Positions 1 through 6,598 of a DNA stretch of 33,339 nt are shown in pieces. Origin of the DNA: Bacteroidales bacterium. GTDB lineage: Bacteria > Bacteroidota > Bacteroidia > Bacteroidales > UBA932. Location of the stretch: the NCBI GenBank assembly GCA_017962705.1, contig JAGCUV010000128.1, positions 1 to 33,339 of the forward strand, in the 5' to 3' direction. Within the stretch, counting starts at the first letter, position 1. Each line of letters begins with the position of its first letter. The notes under the pieces were generated by a model, which was not told where the DNA came from, searched no databases, and saw only the letters and a list, made by a program, of their open reading frames with translations. The translations under genes and the position numbers were made by a program.

Positions 1-821
1 AAAGCCTTGAGGTCGTAGTCGGCTTTGATCTTGTCAATGATGGCACAGGTGAGCTGATAGGTGTGACCTCCCACCGTGTAGTCGGCCGGCGTGATGAAAT
101 TCACCCGCCCGTCTTTCAATAATTCCCTGGCGTAGGCTTTCTTCTTCTCGTTCTCGGGGTCGTACACGCCGATGGAGTGCCCGCCCCACATTTTCACGAT
201 TTTCATGCAAGGGACGTCGGTCTCCCCGTCTCCGAAATAAATCATATGGGGGAAGGGGACGCGTTTCTTGTCTTCGGCCTGGCTCTGGTTGACCAGCTTG
301 TTGTCGCGCATCGACATGATGCCCTTGTTGATTTTGAACAGGTACTGCGTCTTGGCCGTGTAGTCGACCGCTACGCCCGGCCAGATGGCCTCTCCCTTCT
401 CGTCATAGATGAAAGAACAGGCGTAGATGCGCTTGAACTCTTCGGCGATGGGAGTGCCCTCGATGATTTCCGCCAGTCCCGACGAGTTGATGTAGTGCTC
501 CACGGTCACGCCCTTGCGCTTCCCGTAGCCGCACACGGCCTTGAACCATTCCAGCACGCCGGGAAAGAGCTCCACCTTGCGGCCGAAGTCGTTGAAATCC
601 TGCCGCTTGAGATGAATTCCCTTGCGACGGGCCTCGTCGAACATCATTTTCATGTAGGAAAGGATGTTGCTGGCGTCCTGGCCGGTGGCCAGTTCGTCCG
701 ACATTTGCCAGAATCGTTCGGGCGTGGTCCCGACGGCCTGGATAAATCCGAATTCTTGCATATTGCCGGGAGACAAGGTCCCGTCAAAATCGTAAATGAG
801 GGCGACAATGGGCTTTTTCAT
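1..821 (-). CDS. HAD-superfamily hydrolase (C-terminus cut by window edge)
   Basis: The minus-strand frame starts at the ATG complementary to 819-821 and stays open to base 1, giving at least 273 codons. HAD motif I is DFDGT at residues 11-15, with nucleophile D11 and general acid D13. NSSG at residues 112-115 fits motif II, and GDGETD at 197-202 fits the acidic motif IV that binds magnesium. The long insert between motifs I and II looks like a helical cap. Family knowledge makes it a cytosolic phosphatase or phosphotransferase. The substrate cannot be told from the sequence. It is transcribed divergently from the acyl-CoA ligase at 951. The stop codon is outside the window, so full length is unknown. 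Confidence 0.85.
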   Translation of the reverse strand, partial: MKKPIVALIYDFDGTLSPGNMQEFGFIQAVGTTPERFWQMSDELATGQDASNILSYMKMMFDEARRKGIHLKRQDFNDFGRKVELFPGVLEWFKAVCGYGKRKGVTVEHYINSSGLAEIIEGTPIAEEFKRIYACSFIYDEKGEAIWPGVAVDYTAKTQYLFKINKGIMSMRDNKLVNQSQAEDKKRVPFPHMIYFGDGETDVPCMKIVKMWGGHSIGVYDPENEKKKAYARELLKDGRVNFITPADYTVGGHTYQLTCAIIDKIKADYDLKA

Positions 822-845
822 ATATCGTGTCCGGGTTTGCAAAGG

Positions 846-853
846 CAAATGTA
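846..853 (-). promoter_or_regulatory. -7 element of HAD hydrolase promoter
   Basis: Read on the minus strand this is TACATTTG, a match to the Bacteroidota -7 consensus TAnnTTTG, 24 bases upstream of the ATG. The -33 region is only A/T rich on the expected side, with no clear TTTG, so the promoter is partial. Confidence 0.45.
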
Positions 854-859
854 GTAAAA

Positions 860-891
860 TTTGTTTACCCGAAGAAAAATATATACCTTTG
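860..891 (+). promoter_or_regulatory. Promoter of the acyl-CoA ligase gene
   Basis: TTTG at 860-863 and TACCTTTG at 884-891 are separated by 20 bases, matching the Bacteroidota primary-sigma consensus TTTG-N19-21-TAnnTTTG. Transcription would start near 898, leaving a leader of about 53 nt before the ATG at 951. It lies back to back with the HAD promoter. Confidence 0.75.
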
Positions 892-950
892 TCAGCCCCC
901 GGTGTGAAAGAATAGAGGGGAAAGTGTTGTAAAACCTAATCCAAACAACT

Positions 951-2594
951 ATGCAACATTATCTTTCATTGCTGCAGAACACCGTCCAGGAGCACTGGAA
1001 CGATCACGCGCTCTGCAACTACAAAGGCGAAACCTTTACTTTTGGTGAATTTGCCACCAAACTGGAACGTTTTCATGTCCTTTTTGAAAAAATCGGCATC
1101 CAAAAAGGCGACAAGGTGGCTTTGTGCGCCAAAAACTGCGCCCGCTGGGCCGTCGCATTTTTTGCCTCCAACACCTACGAGACTGTCACCGTCCCCATTC
1201 TGGCCGATTTCACTTCGGACAGCATCGCCTCCCTCGTGGACCACAGCGACGCCAAGGTCTTCTTCGTGGACGAAGACAAGTGGACCAAGCTCAACCGCGA
1301 AGCGATGCCCCAGCTCCAATTGGTGATTTCCGTCGATACTTTTACGCCGCTTTTTTGCGCCAATGACGAAATCAAGGCCGCTTTCGACAACCTGGACGCC
1401 CTGTTCAACGAGAAATGGCCCGACGGATACGGCAAGGACGACGTCAAGTTCCCCATCGAAAACTGGGACGACCTCTCCATTATCAACTATACCTCCGGCA
1501 CCACCAGCGCCCCCAAGGGTGTGATGCTGCCCTACGCCTCGACCTGCACCAATGTGGTGTTCGGGCAGTCCCGCATCCCCACTCATTTCGGCTACACCCT
1601 CGTGTCAATGCTGCCTCTGGCCCATGTGTACGGCCTGATGTTCGAGCTGATTTACCCGCTCTGCGGCGGCGTCTGCATCTATTTCCTCGGCAAATCTCCT
1701 TCCCCGAAGATTCTGCTGGCGGCAATGGCCGAAGTCAAGCCCTATTCCGTGATGACCGTTCCCCTGGTGATGGAAAAAATCTTCAAGTCATCCGTCCTGC
1801 CTACGCTGAGCAAACCGGCGATGAAGGTACTGACCAAGATTCCCATCATCAACGGCATTATCTTCAAGAAGGTTCATGACAAACTCATAGCGGCTTTCGG
1901 AGGTAAGATAGACTGGATTATTATGGGCGGCGCTCCGCTCAATCCCACCGTCGAGTATTGGTTCCGTAAATTCAAATTACCTTACACGGTCGGTTACGGA
2001 ATGACCGAGGCCGGTCCGTTGCTGGCCTACGAAGACTGGCGCAAGTTTGTGCCCGGCTCCTGCGGCAAGAGCGTAGATCGTTGCGAAGTGCGCATCGACT
2101 CCGAAGACCAGCAGCATGTGGCCGGAGAAATCGAGGCCCGCGGCATGAACCTGATGATCGGCTACTATAAGAACGAAGTGGCGACCAAGGCCGCCTTCAC
2201 CGAGGATGGCTGGATGAAGACCGGTGACCTGGGTGTCATCGACGCCGACGGCAACATCTTTATCCGGGGCCGCAGCAAGAATATGATTCTCTCCTCCAAC
2301 GGGCAGAATATCTATCCTGAAGAGGTGGAGGCGGTCGTCAACAACCAGCCCTATGTATTGGAAAGCGTAGTTGTGGACCGTGCAGGCAAGTTGGTCGCTC
2401 TCGTGTATTTCGACAGCGATAAGATGAAGAAAGATGGCCTTGACTCTGAAGCCATCTCGATCAAGATGGAAGAAATGCTGGCGCTGATCAACAAGAAGAT
2501 GCCTTCCTACAGCAAGTTGACCAAGATCGAGACGGTGGACCAACCCTTCGAAAAGACCCCCAAGATGAGCATCAAACGCTTCCTATACAAATAG
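951..2594 (+). CDS. AMP-forming acyl-CoA ligase (long-chain fatty acid-CoA ligase type)
   Basis: 547 aa, ANL (AMP-binding) superfamily. The phosphate-binding loop YTSGTTSAPKG starts at residue 180, the adenine-binding MTEAG is near 351, GWMKTGDLG follows, and the hinge RGRSKNM starts at 439 with NGQNIYPEEVE after it. The C-terminal K in KTPKMSIKR fits the catalytic lysine of the small domain. Such enzymes adenylate a carboxylic acid with ATP and pass it to CoA or another thiol carrier. Fatty acid is the likely substrate but this is inference. No signal peptide is seen. The ATG at 951 follows a good promoter. It is probably monocistronic, or shares a message with the tiny ORF at 2661. Confidence 0.88.
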   Translation: MQHYLSLLQNTVQEHWNDHALCNYKGETFTFGEFATKLERFHVLFEKIGIQKGDKVALCAKNCARWAVAFFASNTYETVTVPILADFTSDSIASLVDHSDAKVFFVDEDKWTKLNREAMPQLQLVISVDTFTPLFCANDEIKAAFDNLDALFNEKWPDGYGKDDVKFPIENWDDLSIINYTSGTTSAPKGVMLPYASTCTNVVFGQSRIPTHFGYTLVSMLPLAHVYGLMFELIYPLCGGVCIYFLGKSPSPKILLAAMAEVKPYSVMTVPLVMEKIFKSSVLPTLSKPAMKVLTKIPIINGIIFKKVHDKLIAAFGGKIDWIIMGGAPLNPTVEYWFRKFKLPYTVGYGMTEAGPLLAYEDWRKFVPGSCGKSVDRCEVRIDSEDQQHVAGEIEARGMNLMIGYYKNEVATKAAFTEDGWMKTGDLGVIDADGNIFIRGRSKNMILSSNGQNIYPEEVEAVVNNQPYVLESVVVDRAGKLVALVYFDSDKMKKDGLDSEAISIKMEEMLALINKKMPSYSKLTKIETVDQPFEKTPKMSIKRFLYK

Positions 2595-2660
2595 ATTGTT
2601 CAATTTCGTGCAACATTTCGCGAGGCCTTTGCATCTATGTAGGTGTAAAAGGAAAATGAA

Positions 2661-2717
2661 ATGAAAAAGTTGGGATTCATCTTATCGGCTTTGAAGTTGT
2701 TTATGTTTATGTTCTAA
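2661..2717 (+). CDS. Putative 18-aa hydrophobic small protein
   Basis: The ATG is preceded by an A/G-rich stretch (AAGGAAAATGAA) and opens an 18-codon frame starting MKKLGF, continuing hydrophobic and ending FMFMF, then TAA. It looks like a single short membrane-associated helix with a positive N-terminus, as in many bacterial small proteins. Ten bases after the stop a perfect 7-bp hairpin with a T run begins, as expected for a short transcript. There is no clear TAnnTTTG promoter in the 66 bases before it, so it may be chance or a leader peptide ahead of htpG. Proteomics or conservation would decide. Confidence 0.3.
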   Translation: MKKLGFILSALKLFMFMF

Positions 2718-2726
2718 GGGCCGTGG

Positions 2727-2746
2727 ACTGACAAACTGTCAGTTTT
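2727..2746 (+). terminator. Hairpin with short T run after the small ORF
   Basis: ACTGACA (2727-2733) and TGTCAGT (2737-2743) form a perfect 7-bp stem with a 3-base loop, followed by TTT. This is a weak intrinsic terminator or a leader hairpin. Confidence 0.4.
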
Positions 2747-2773
2747 CCTGCTTGGAATAACATTTGATATAAG

Positions 2774-2807
2774 CCTGTCGGTGCGTACGAACGCCGGCAG
2801 GTTTTTT
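2774..2807 (+). terminator. Intrinsic terminator upstream of htpG
   Basis: CCTGTCGG (2774-2781) pairs with CCGGCAGG (2794-2801), with one G-U pair, followed by six T. It probably ends transcripts from the ligase side. No convincing promoter is visible between it and htpG at 2873, so it may instead act as an attenuator in the htpG leader. Confidence 0.65.
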
Positions 2808-2872
2808 GATGCCTGACCTGAGGATGGCGAAGGACGCACAGAGTGATGTAAACAAATAAAAATAAGACAGAT

Positions 2873-4876
2873 ATGAAAAGCAACAAAGGTACTATCGGAG
2901 TGACCACCGAAAACATTTTCCCGGTCATCAAGAAATTCCTCTACTCGGATCACGAGATTTTCTTGCGCGAGTTGGTCGCCAACGCCGTGGATGCGGAGCA
3001 AAAGATGAAGGCCCTGGCAGATGCGGGCGACTTCAAACTTCCGCTCGACGACCTGAAGGTGCGCATTGAACTGGACGAGGCCGCCAAAACCCTCAAGGTG
3101 ATTGACAACGGTATCGGTATGACAGAAGATGAACTCGACCGTTATATCAACCAGATTGCCTTCTCCAGCGCGGGCGAATTCCTCGAAAAATATAAGGACC
3201 AGATCGGCAGCATTATCGGCCATTTCGGCCTGGGCTTCTATTCCGCCTTTATGGTCGCGAAGAAAGTGACCATCGACACCCTTTCCTGGCAGGATGGTGC
3301 GAAGGCCGTCCGCTGGAGTTGCGACGGTTCTCCCGAATATGAGATGGGCGGGAGCGACAAAAAGGACAGGGGCACCTGCATTACCTTATATATAGATGAA
3401 GACGAAAGCGAATTTGCCGCCAAAGGCCGCATACAGGAACTGCTGAACAAATACTGCAAATTTATGCCGGTGCCCATCGTTTTCGGCAAGAAACAGGAAT
3501 GGAAAGACGGAAAATATGTGGATACCGCAGAGGACAATGTGATTAACACCATCGAGCCCCTGTGGTCCCGCAAACCTTCCGAATTGCAGAAAGAGGACTA
3601 CGACAAGTTCTACCGCGCCCTCTACCCGATGGGGGACGACCCGCTGTTCTACATCCACCTGAACGTGGATTATCCTTTCAATCTGACGGGTATCCTCTAC
3701 TTCCCGAAGATCAAGGATAAGATGGAAATCCGCAAGGACAAAATCCAGCTTTACTGCAACCAGATGTTTGTCACCGACAGCGTGGACAACATCGTGCCGG
3801 ATTTCCTGACCCTGCTGCACGGCGTCATCGACTCGCCGGACATTCCGCTGAATGTGTCCAGGAGTTATTTGCAGAGCGATGCCAATGTCAAGAAAATCAG
3901 TGGCTATATCACCAAGAAAGTGGCGGACCGGCTGGAAGATATCTTCAAGAAAGAAAGAGCCGAACTGGAGAGCAAATGGGACAACCTCAAGCTTTTCATC
4001 GAGTACGGTATGTTGAGTGATGAGAAATTCTGCGAGCGTGCGATGAAATTCTGCCTGCTCAAGAATACAGAAGGAAAATTCTACAGCCTTGACGAATACC
4101 GTACGGCTGTCGAGCCTGCACAGACCGACAAGGACCAGCAAGTGGTCATCTTGTATGCGACAGATAAAGAGGCCCAGTATTCCTTCATCGAGGCGGCCAA
4201 GAACAAAGGCTACGATGTGCTGTGGCTGGACTGCCAGCTGGATGCGCACTTTGTCAACCTGCTGGAGAGCAAGATGGAGAAATGCCGCATTGTCCGCGTG
4301 GACTCCGACAGCATCGACAAGCTGATCAAGAAAGAGGAAGATGCCAAGGTGGAGATGAGCGACGGGCAGCGCACCGACCTCAGCACCCTCTTCAAGGCCG
4401 TGCTGCCGACAGAGAACAATTATTTCGTTCAGCCTGCGAAAATGGGCGTCGATGCGGATGCCGTGCTGATTACCCAGGATGAATTCATGCGTCGTTACCG
4501 CGAAATGAGCGCGCTGGGCGGCGGTATGAACTTCTACGGCGAGATGCCGGCTTCCTATACCATCAACGTCAATGTGGATCACCCGCTGGTGGACAAGATT
4601 CTGAAAGAAGAGGCTGAGAAAGTGCCGGCGGCCGAAGTGGTGGCCGACGCCCCCGAAAAGGCCACCGAAGAGGAGAAGAAGGCCGTGCAGGAGAAGAAAG
4701 ATGCGGCAGCCGCTGCGCACAAAGAGGCGGTCGAGGCCTATGCGAAGGGCAACGAACTGCTCGCCCAGCTCTGCGACCTGGCTCTTCTTGCTTCCGGTAT
4801 GCTGAAAGGCAAGGCTCTCTCCGATTTCATCGCCCGCAGCCGCAAAGTGGTCGAGGATGCGTATTTGAAGGCGTGA
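2873..4876 (+). CDS. htpG: Molecular chaperone HtpG (Hsp90)
   Basis: 667 aa, usual length for Bacteroidota HtpG. The N-terminal GHKL ATPase has E33 in RELVANAVDA, DNGIGM at residues 78-83 and GHFGLGFYSAFM at 116-127, which form the ATP pocket and lid. The middle domain carries LNVSRSYLQSD, with the conserved arginine that contacts the ATP gamma phosphate. The C-terminal dimerisation part is preceded by a long Lys/Glu/Ala-rich stretch (about residues 585-625, PEKATEEEKKAV and onwards), which may be a flexible or helical insert. The usual NASDA is NAVDA here, as I know it from related HtpG. It acts in the cytosol on folding and stress clients. The 3' end runs straight into palindromic repeat copy A, whose central hairpin can terminate it. 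Confidence 0.97.
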   Translation: MKSNKGTIGVTTENIFPVIKKFLYSDHEIFLRELVANAVDAEQKMKALADAGDFKLPLDDLKVRIELDEAAKTLKVIDNGIGMTEDELDRYINQIAFSSAGEFLEKYKDQIGSIIGHFGLGFYSAFMVAKKVTIDTLSWQDGAKAVRWSCDGSPEYEMGGSDKKDRGTCITLYIDEDESEFAAKGRIQELLNKYCKFMPVPIVFGKKQEWKDGKYVDTAEDNVINTIEPLWSRKPSELQKEDYDKFYRALYPMGDDPLFYIHLNVDYPFNLTGILYFPKIKDKMEIRKDKIQLYCNQMFVTDSVDNIVPDFLTLLHGVIDSPDIPLNVSRSYLQSDANVKKISGYITKKVADRLEDIFKKERAELESKWDNLKLFIEYGMLSDEKFCERAMKFCLLKNTEGKFYSLDEYRTAVEPAQTDKDQQVVILYATDKEAQYSFIEAAKNKGYDVLWLDCQLDAHFVNLLESKMEKCRIVRVDSDSIDKLIKKEEDAKVEMSDGQRTDLSTLFKAVLPTENNYFVQPAKMGVDADAVLITQDEFMRRYREMSALGGGMNFYGEMPASYTINVNVDHPLVDKILKEEAEKVPAAEVVADAPEKATEEEKKAVQEKKDAAAAAHKEAVEAYAKGNELLAQLCDLALLASGMLKGKALSDFIARSRKVVEDAYLKA

Positions 4877-4896
4877 GGCGTTGAAGTGTTTTTGAG

Positions 4897-5006
4897 GCGT
4901 AAAGTGTAACTTGTTTGTTTATAGGCTAATAGGCGAAATGCTCCCTGTGGATAAGCAGGGGGCTTTTCTTGTAAATGACCGATAGTCAAGCGGTTCCACT
5001 TTACGC
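4897..5006. repeat. Palindromic intergenic repeat, copy A
   Basis: Perfect 10-bp ends GCGTAAAGTG (4897-4906) and CACTTTACGC (4997-5006) enclose about 110 bp with a GC-rich central hairpin. The right half (TTCTTGTAAATGACC, then GATAGTCAAGCGG) is almost the same as the right half of copy B at 8840-8944. It is also similar, in reverse complement, to the left half of copy C at 13505-13614. This is a REP-like dispersed element. Confidence 0.8.
4940..4970 (+). terminator. htpG terminator (centre of repeat copy A)
   Basis: GCTCCCTG (4940-4947) pairs with CAGGGGGC (4956-4963), one G-U, followed by TTTTCTT. It is located 63 bases after the htpG stop. Confidence 0.7.
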
Positions 5007-5057
5007 TAAAAATGATGCCGGCCACTTTCAACTTATGGAAACATCTAGGAATAGTTC

Positions 5058-5182
5058 TTTCCAGACTTCGGAACATCCCCGAAAGGAGTCGTAGCAACCC
5101 CTTCCAACTCCGGGACACTCCCGAAAAGGAGTCGTAGCAGTCCCTTCCAACTCCGGGACACCCCCGAAGGGGCGCTCACTCC
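5058..5182. repeat. 43-bp tandem repeat, about 2.9 units
   Basis: Units at 5058-5100, 5101-5143 and 5144-5182 share CTTCCAACTCCGGGACA and, in the first two, GAGTCGTAGCA. The 43-base period is not a multiple of three, so frames crossing it shift phase and are unlikely to code. Confidence 0.7.
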
Positions 5183-5205
5183 ATAAAAAAAAGTCCGTTC
5201 GCACT

Positions 5206-5331
5206 CCCTTCGGGGTGTTTCCCACTATTGCGGCATCTCTCACTATCGCGGTGACACTCACTTTTCCGGTGTCTCCTACTGTTGCGATGACTCCCGGCTT
5301 GCGCATAATCCCTGCTTTGCCGGTTTATGCT
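5206..5331. repeat. 18-bp tandem repeat, four clear and about three degenerate units
   Basis: Clear units start at 5224, 5242, 5260 and 5278 with the pattern ACTnTTGCGGTGnCTCnC. Weaker units lie at 5206, 5296 and 5314. On the minus strand each unit encodes six residues (GDTGKV, SVTAIV, RDAAIV), the spacing and hydrophobic pattern of a left-handed beta-helix hexapeptide repeat. It could be a relic of an acyltransferase gene or a repeat with that chance property. Confidence 0.65.
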
Positions 5332-5349
5332 TCCCGGCTAACAAATAAA

Positions 5350-5381
5350 TTTGTTTTTCTCTTGCCTTGCTCGTATCTTTG
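5350..5381 (+). promoter_or_regulatory. Strong consensus promoter for the ncRNA
   Basis: TTTG (5350-5353), 20-base spacer, TATCTTTG (5374-5381): an exact match to the Bacteroidota consensus. The predicted start is near 5388. Confidence 0.8.
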
Positions 5382-5387
5382 TCCCGG

Positions 5388-5585
5388 CAAGCTCAACTAC
5401 GAGTTTTGTTAACATATTAACAACATAGCATTTGCTATTTATTCGGTTGCCCTGAAACGTAGGAAATTTCAATGCAAAACGCCGGATAGGTCAGTAAATG
5501 TCTGCGCTTTGCGTGGACTGGACTTATCTTGTTTTGCGGCATCCTACGGCCAAGGGCATGGATTAGAAAGGTCCATGCTTTTTTT
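5388..5585 (+). ncRNA. Structured ~200-nt non-coding RNA, 6S-like candidate
   Basis: A consensus promoter and an intrinsic terminator delimit a transcript of about 198 nt with no convincing ORF. It folds as one long rod: GCCCT 5449-5453 with AGGGC 5553-5557; CGTAGGA 5458-5464 with TCCTACG 5542-5548; GCAAAAC 5474-5480 with GTTTTGC 5531-5537; GATAGGTC 5485-5492 with GACTTATC 5521-5528; and a tip of GTCTGCGC 5500-5507 with GCGTGGAC 5511-5518 around a TTT loop. A rod of this size broken by internal loops is the architecture of 6S RNA, the RNA polymerase-binding regulator, and GCGGCATC near the 3' side recalls a stretch of enterobacterial 6S. The family call is inference. An RNA linked to the downstream methyltransferase/nuclease pair is the alternative. 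The exact 5' end is estimated. Confidence 0.7.
5556..5585 (+). terminator. Intrinsic terminator of the ncRNA
   Basis: GCATGGA (5556-5562) pairs perfectly with TCCATGC (5572-5578), followed by seven T (5579-5585). It lies 52 bases before the methyltransferase ATG. The first two bases of the stem overlap the closing helix of the RNA rod. Confidence 0.85.
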
Positions 5586-5637
5586 GTCGTAAGGTGCCGC
5601 TTCCCGGGTAAGTCGCAAGTGCCACAAAGCGCAACTT

Positions 5638-6597
5638 ATGGCCAACAAACTCCTGAACACGGCCAAGACCGCGAAAAAGGACGAATTCTATACCCAGCTG
5701 TCGGATATAGAAAACGAACTGCGGCACTATAGGCCTCATTTCAAGGGCAAAACAGTCCTCTGCAACTGTGATGACCCTCGTGTCAGCAACTTTTTCAAGT
5801 ATTTCGCCCTCAATTTCGAGATTCTGGGTCTCAAACGACTTATCGCAACTTGCTATAAAAACAATGAACCGGACTTGTTCTCGATGAATACCTGCGAGCA
5901 GGCGGTATATATCATCTACGAAGGCGACAAGAATGGAAATAAAGTGCCTGACCCCTCTGAGATGGAAGTCCTTCCACTAAAAGGAGACGGAGATTTCCGT
6001 AGTGAAGAGTGCATAGAACTCTTGAAGCAAGCCGATATCGTTTGTACGAATCCACCCTTTAGCCTCTTCCGTGAGTATGTGGCTCAACTTATCAAATACG
6101 ATAAGAAGTTTATTATCATTGGCCACCAGAACGCCCTCAAGTACAAGGAAGTTTTTCCTCTGATACAAGAGAACAAGATGTGGCTTGGATATGGCTTTGC
6201 GGGGGGAGCCGCTCACTTTATTAGCAATTATGAAGATGTCGCGACTGCTGGAGACCATAAGTCTGGGATGATTCGTGTATCCGGTGTCGTATGGTACACC
6301 AATCTTGAGATACAGAAACGCCACGAGGAACTAATTCTGTATAAAAAATTCAACCCTTCCGATTATCCCAAATATGACAATTTCGATGCAATCAATGTGG
6401 ATAAGACAACCGATATCCCTTGTGATTATGATGGAGTAATGGGTGTCCCTATTACCTTCATGTACAAGTATTGTCCTGAACAATTTGAGATTGTCGGCGT
6501 GTTCAACCACGGATGCGACAACAAATATGACTTGGCAAAACCGATTCTCAATGGTAAAGAACTATATACCAGAATAGCAATACGAAAGAAGCAATAG
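5638..6597 (+). CDS. EcoRI-family adenine-specific DNA methyltransferase
   Basis: 319 aa. The start KTAKKDEFYTQLSDIE and the catalytic motif NPPF at residues 138-141 (within DIVCTNPPFSLFREY) are typical of the EcoRI-type N6-adenine methyltransferase family, whose usual size is about 320-330 aa. It would transfer a methyl group from S-adenosylmethionine to adenine in a short DNA site. The recognition site is unknown. No EcoRI-type endonuclease is adjacent. Instead a DUF262-HNH gene starts one base after the stop. Base use is clearly more A/T rich than in the neighbouring housekeeping genes, a sign of transfer. No in-frame start lies upstream before a stop at 5590, so ATG 5638 is the earliest. 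No clear promoter is visible after the ncRNA terminator. Confidence 0.88.
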   Translation: MANKLLNTAKTAKKDEFYTQLSDIENELRHYRPHFKGKTVLCNCDDPRVSNFFKYFALNFEILGLKRLIATCYKNNEPDLFSMNTCEQAVYIIYEGDKNGNKVPDPSEMEVLPLKGDGDFRSEECIELLKQADIVCTNPPFSLFREYVAQLIKYDKKFIIIGHQNALKYKEVFPLIQENKMWLGYGFAGGAAHFISNYEDVATAGDHKSGMIRVSGVVWYTNLEIQKRHEELILYKKFNPSDYPKYDNFDAINVDKTTDIPCDYDGVMGVPITFMYKYCPEQFEIVGVFNHGCDNKYDLAKPILNGKELYTRIAIRKKQ

Positions 6598-6598
6598 T

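Noticed and set aside
3386..4720. Minus-strand open frame (444 codons) opposite htpG
   Set aside because: Antisense shadow of htpG with His- and Leu-rich translation and no recognisable motif.
5028..5306. Minus-strand open frame of 92 codons over the tandem repeats
   Set aside because: It crosses a 43-bp repeat whose period shifts frame, and it has no promoter or ribosome site. I treat it as repeat-derived, although the hexapeptide part is reported as a finding.
5058..5331. CRISPR array
   Set aside because: Units are directly tandem with no spacers between identical repeats, and no cas genes are in the window.
5388..5637. Retron (msr/msd RNA with reverse transcriptase)
   Set aside because: The RNA is structured and next to defence genes, but no reverse transcriptase gene is present.
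5388..5637. Riboswitch or leader of the methyltransferase gene
   Set aside because: A complete terminator separates the RNA from the gene, and no known aptamer motif is recognised. An independent RNA fits better.
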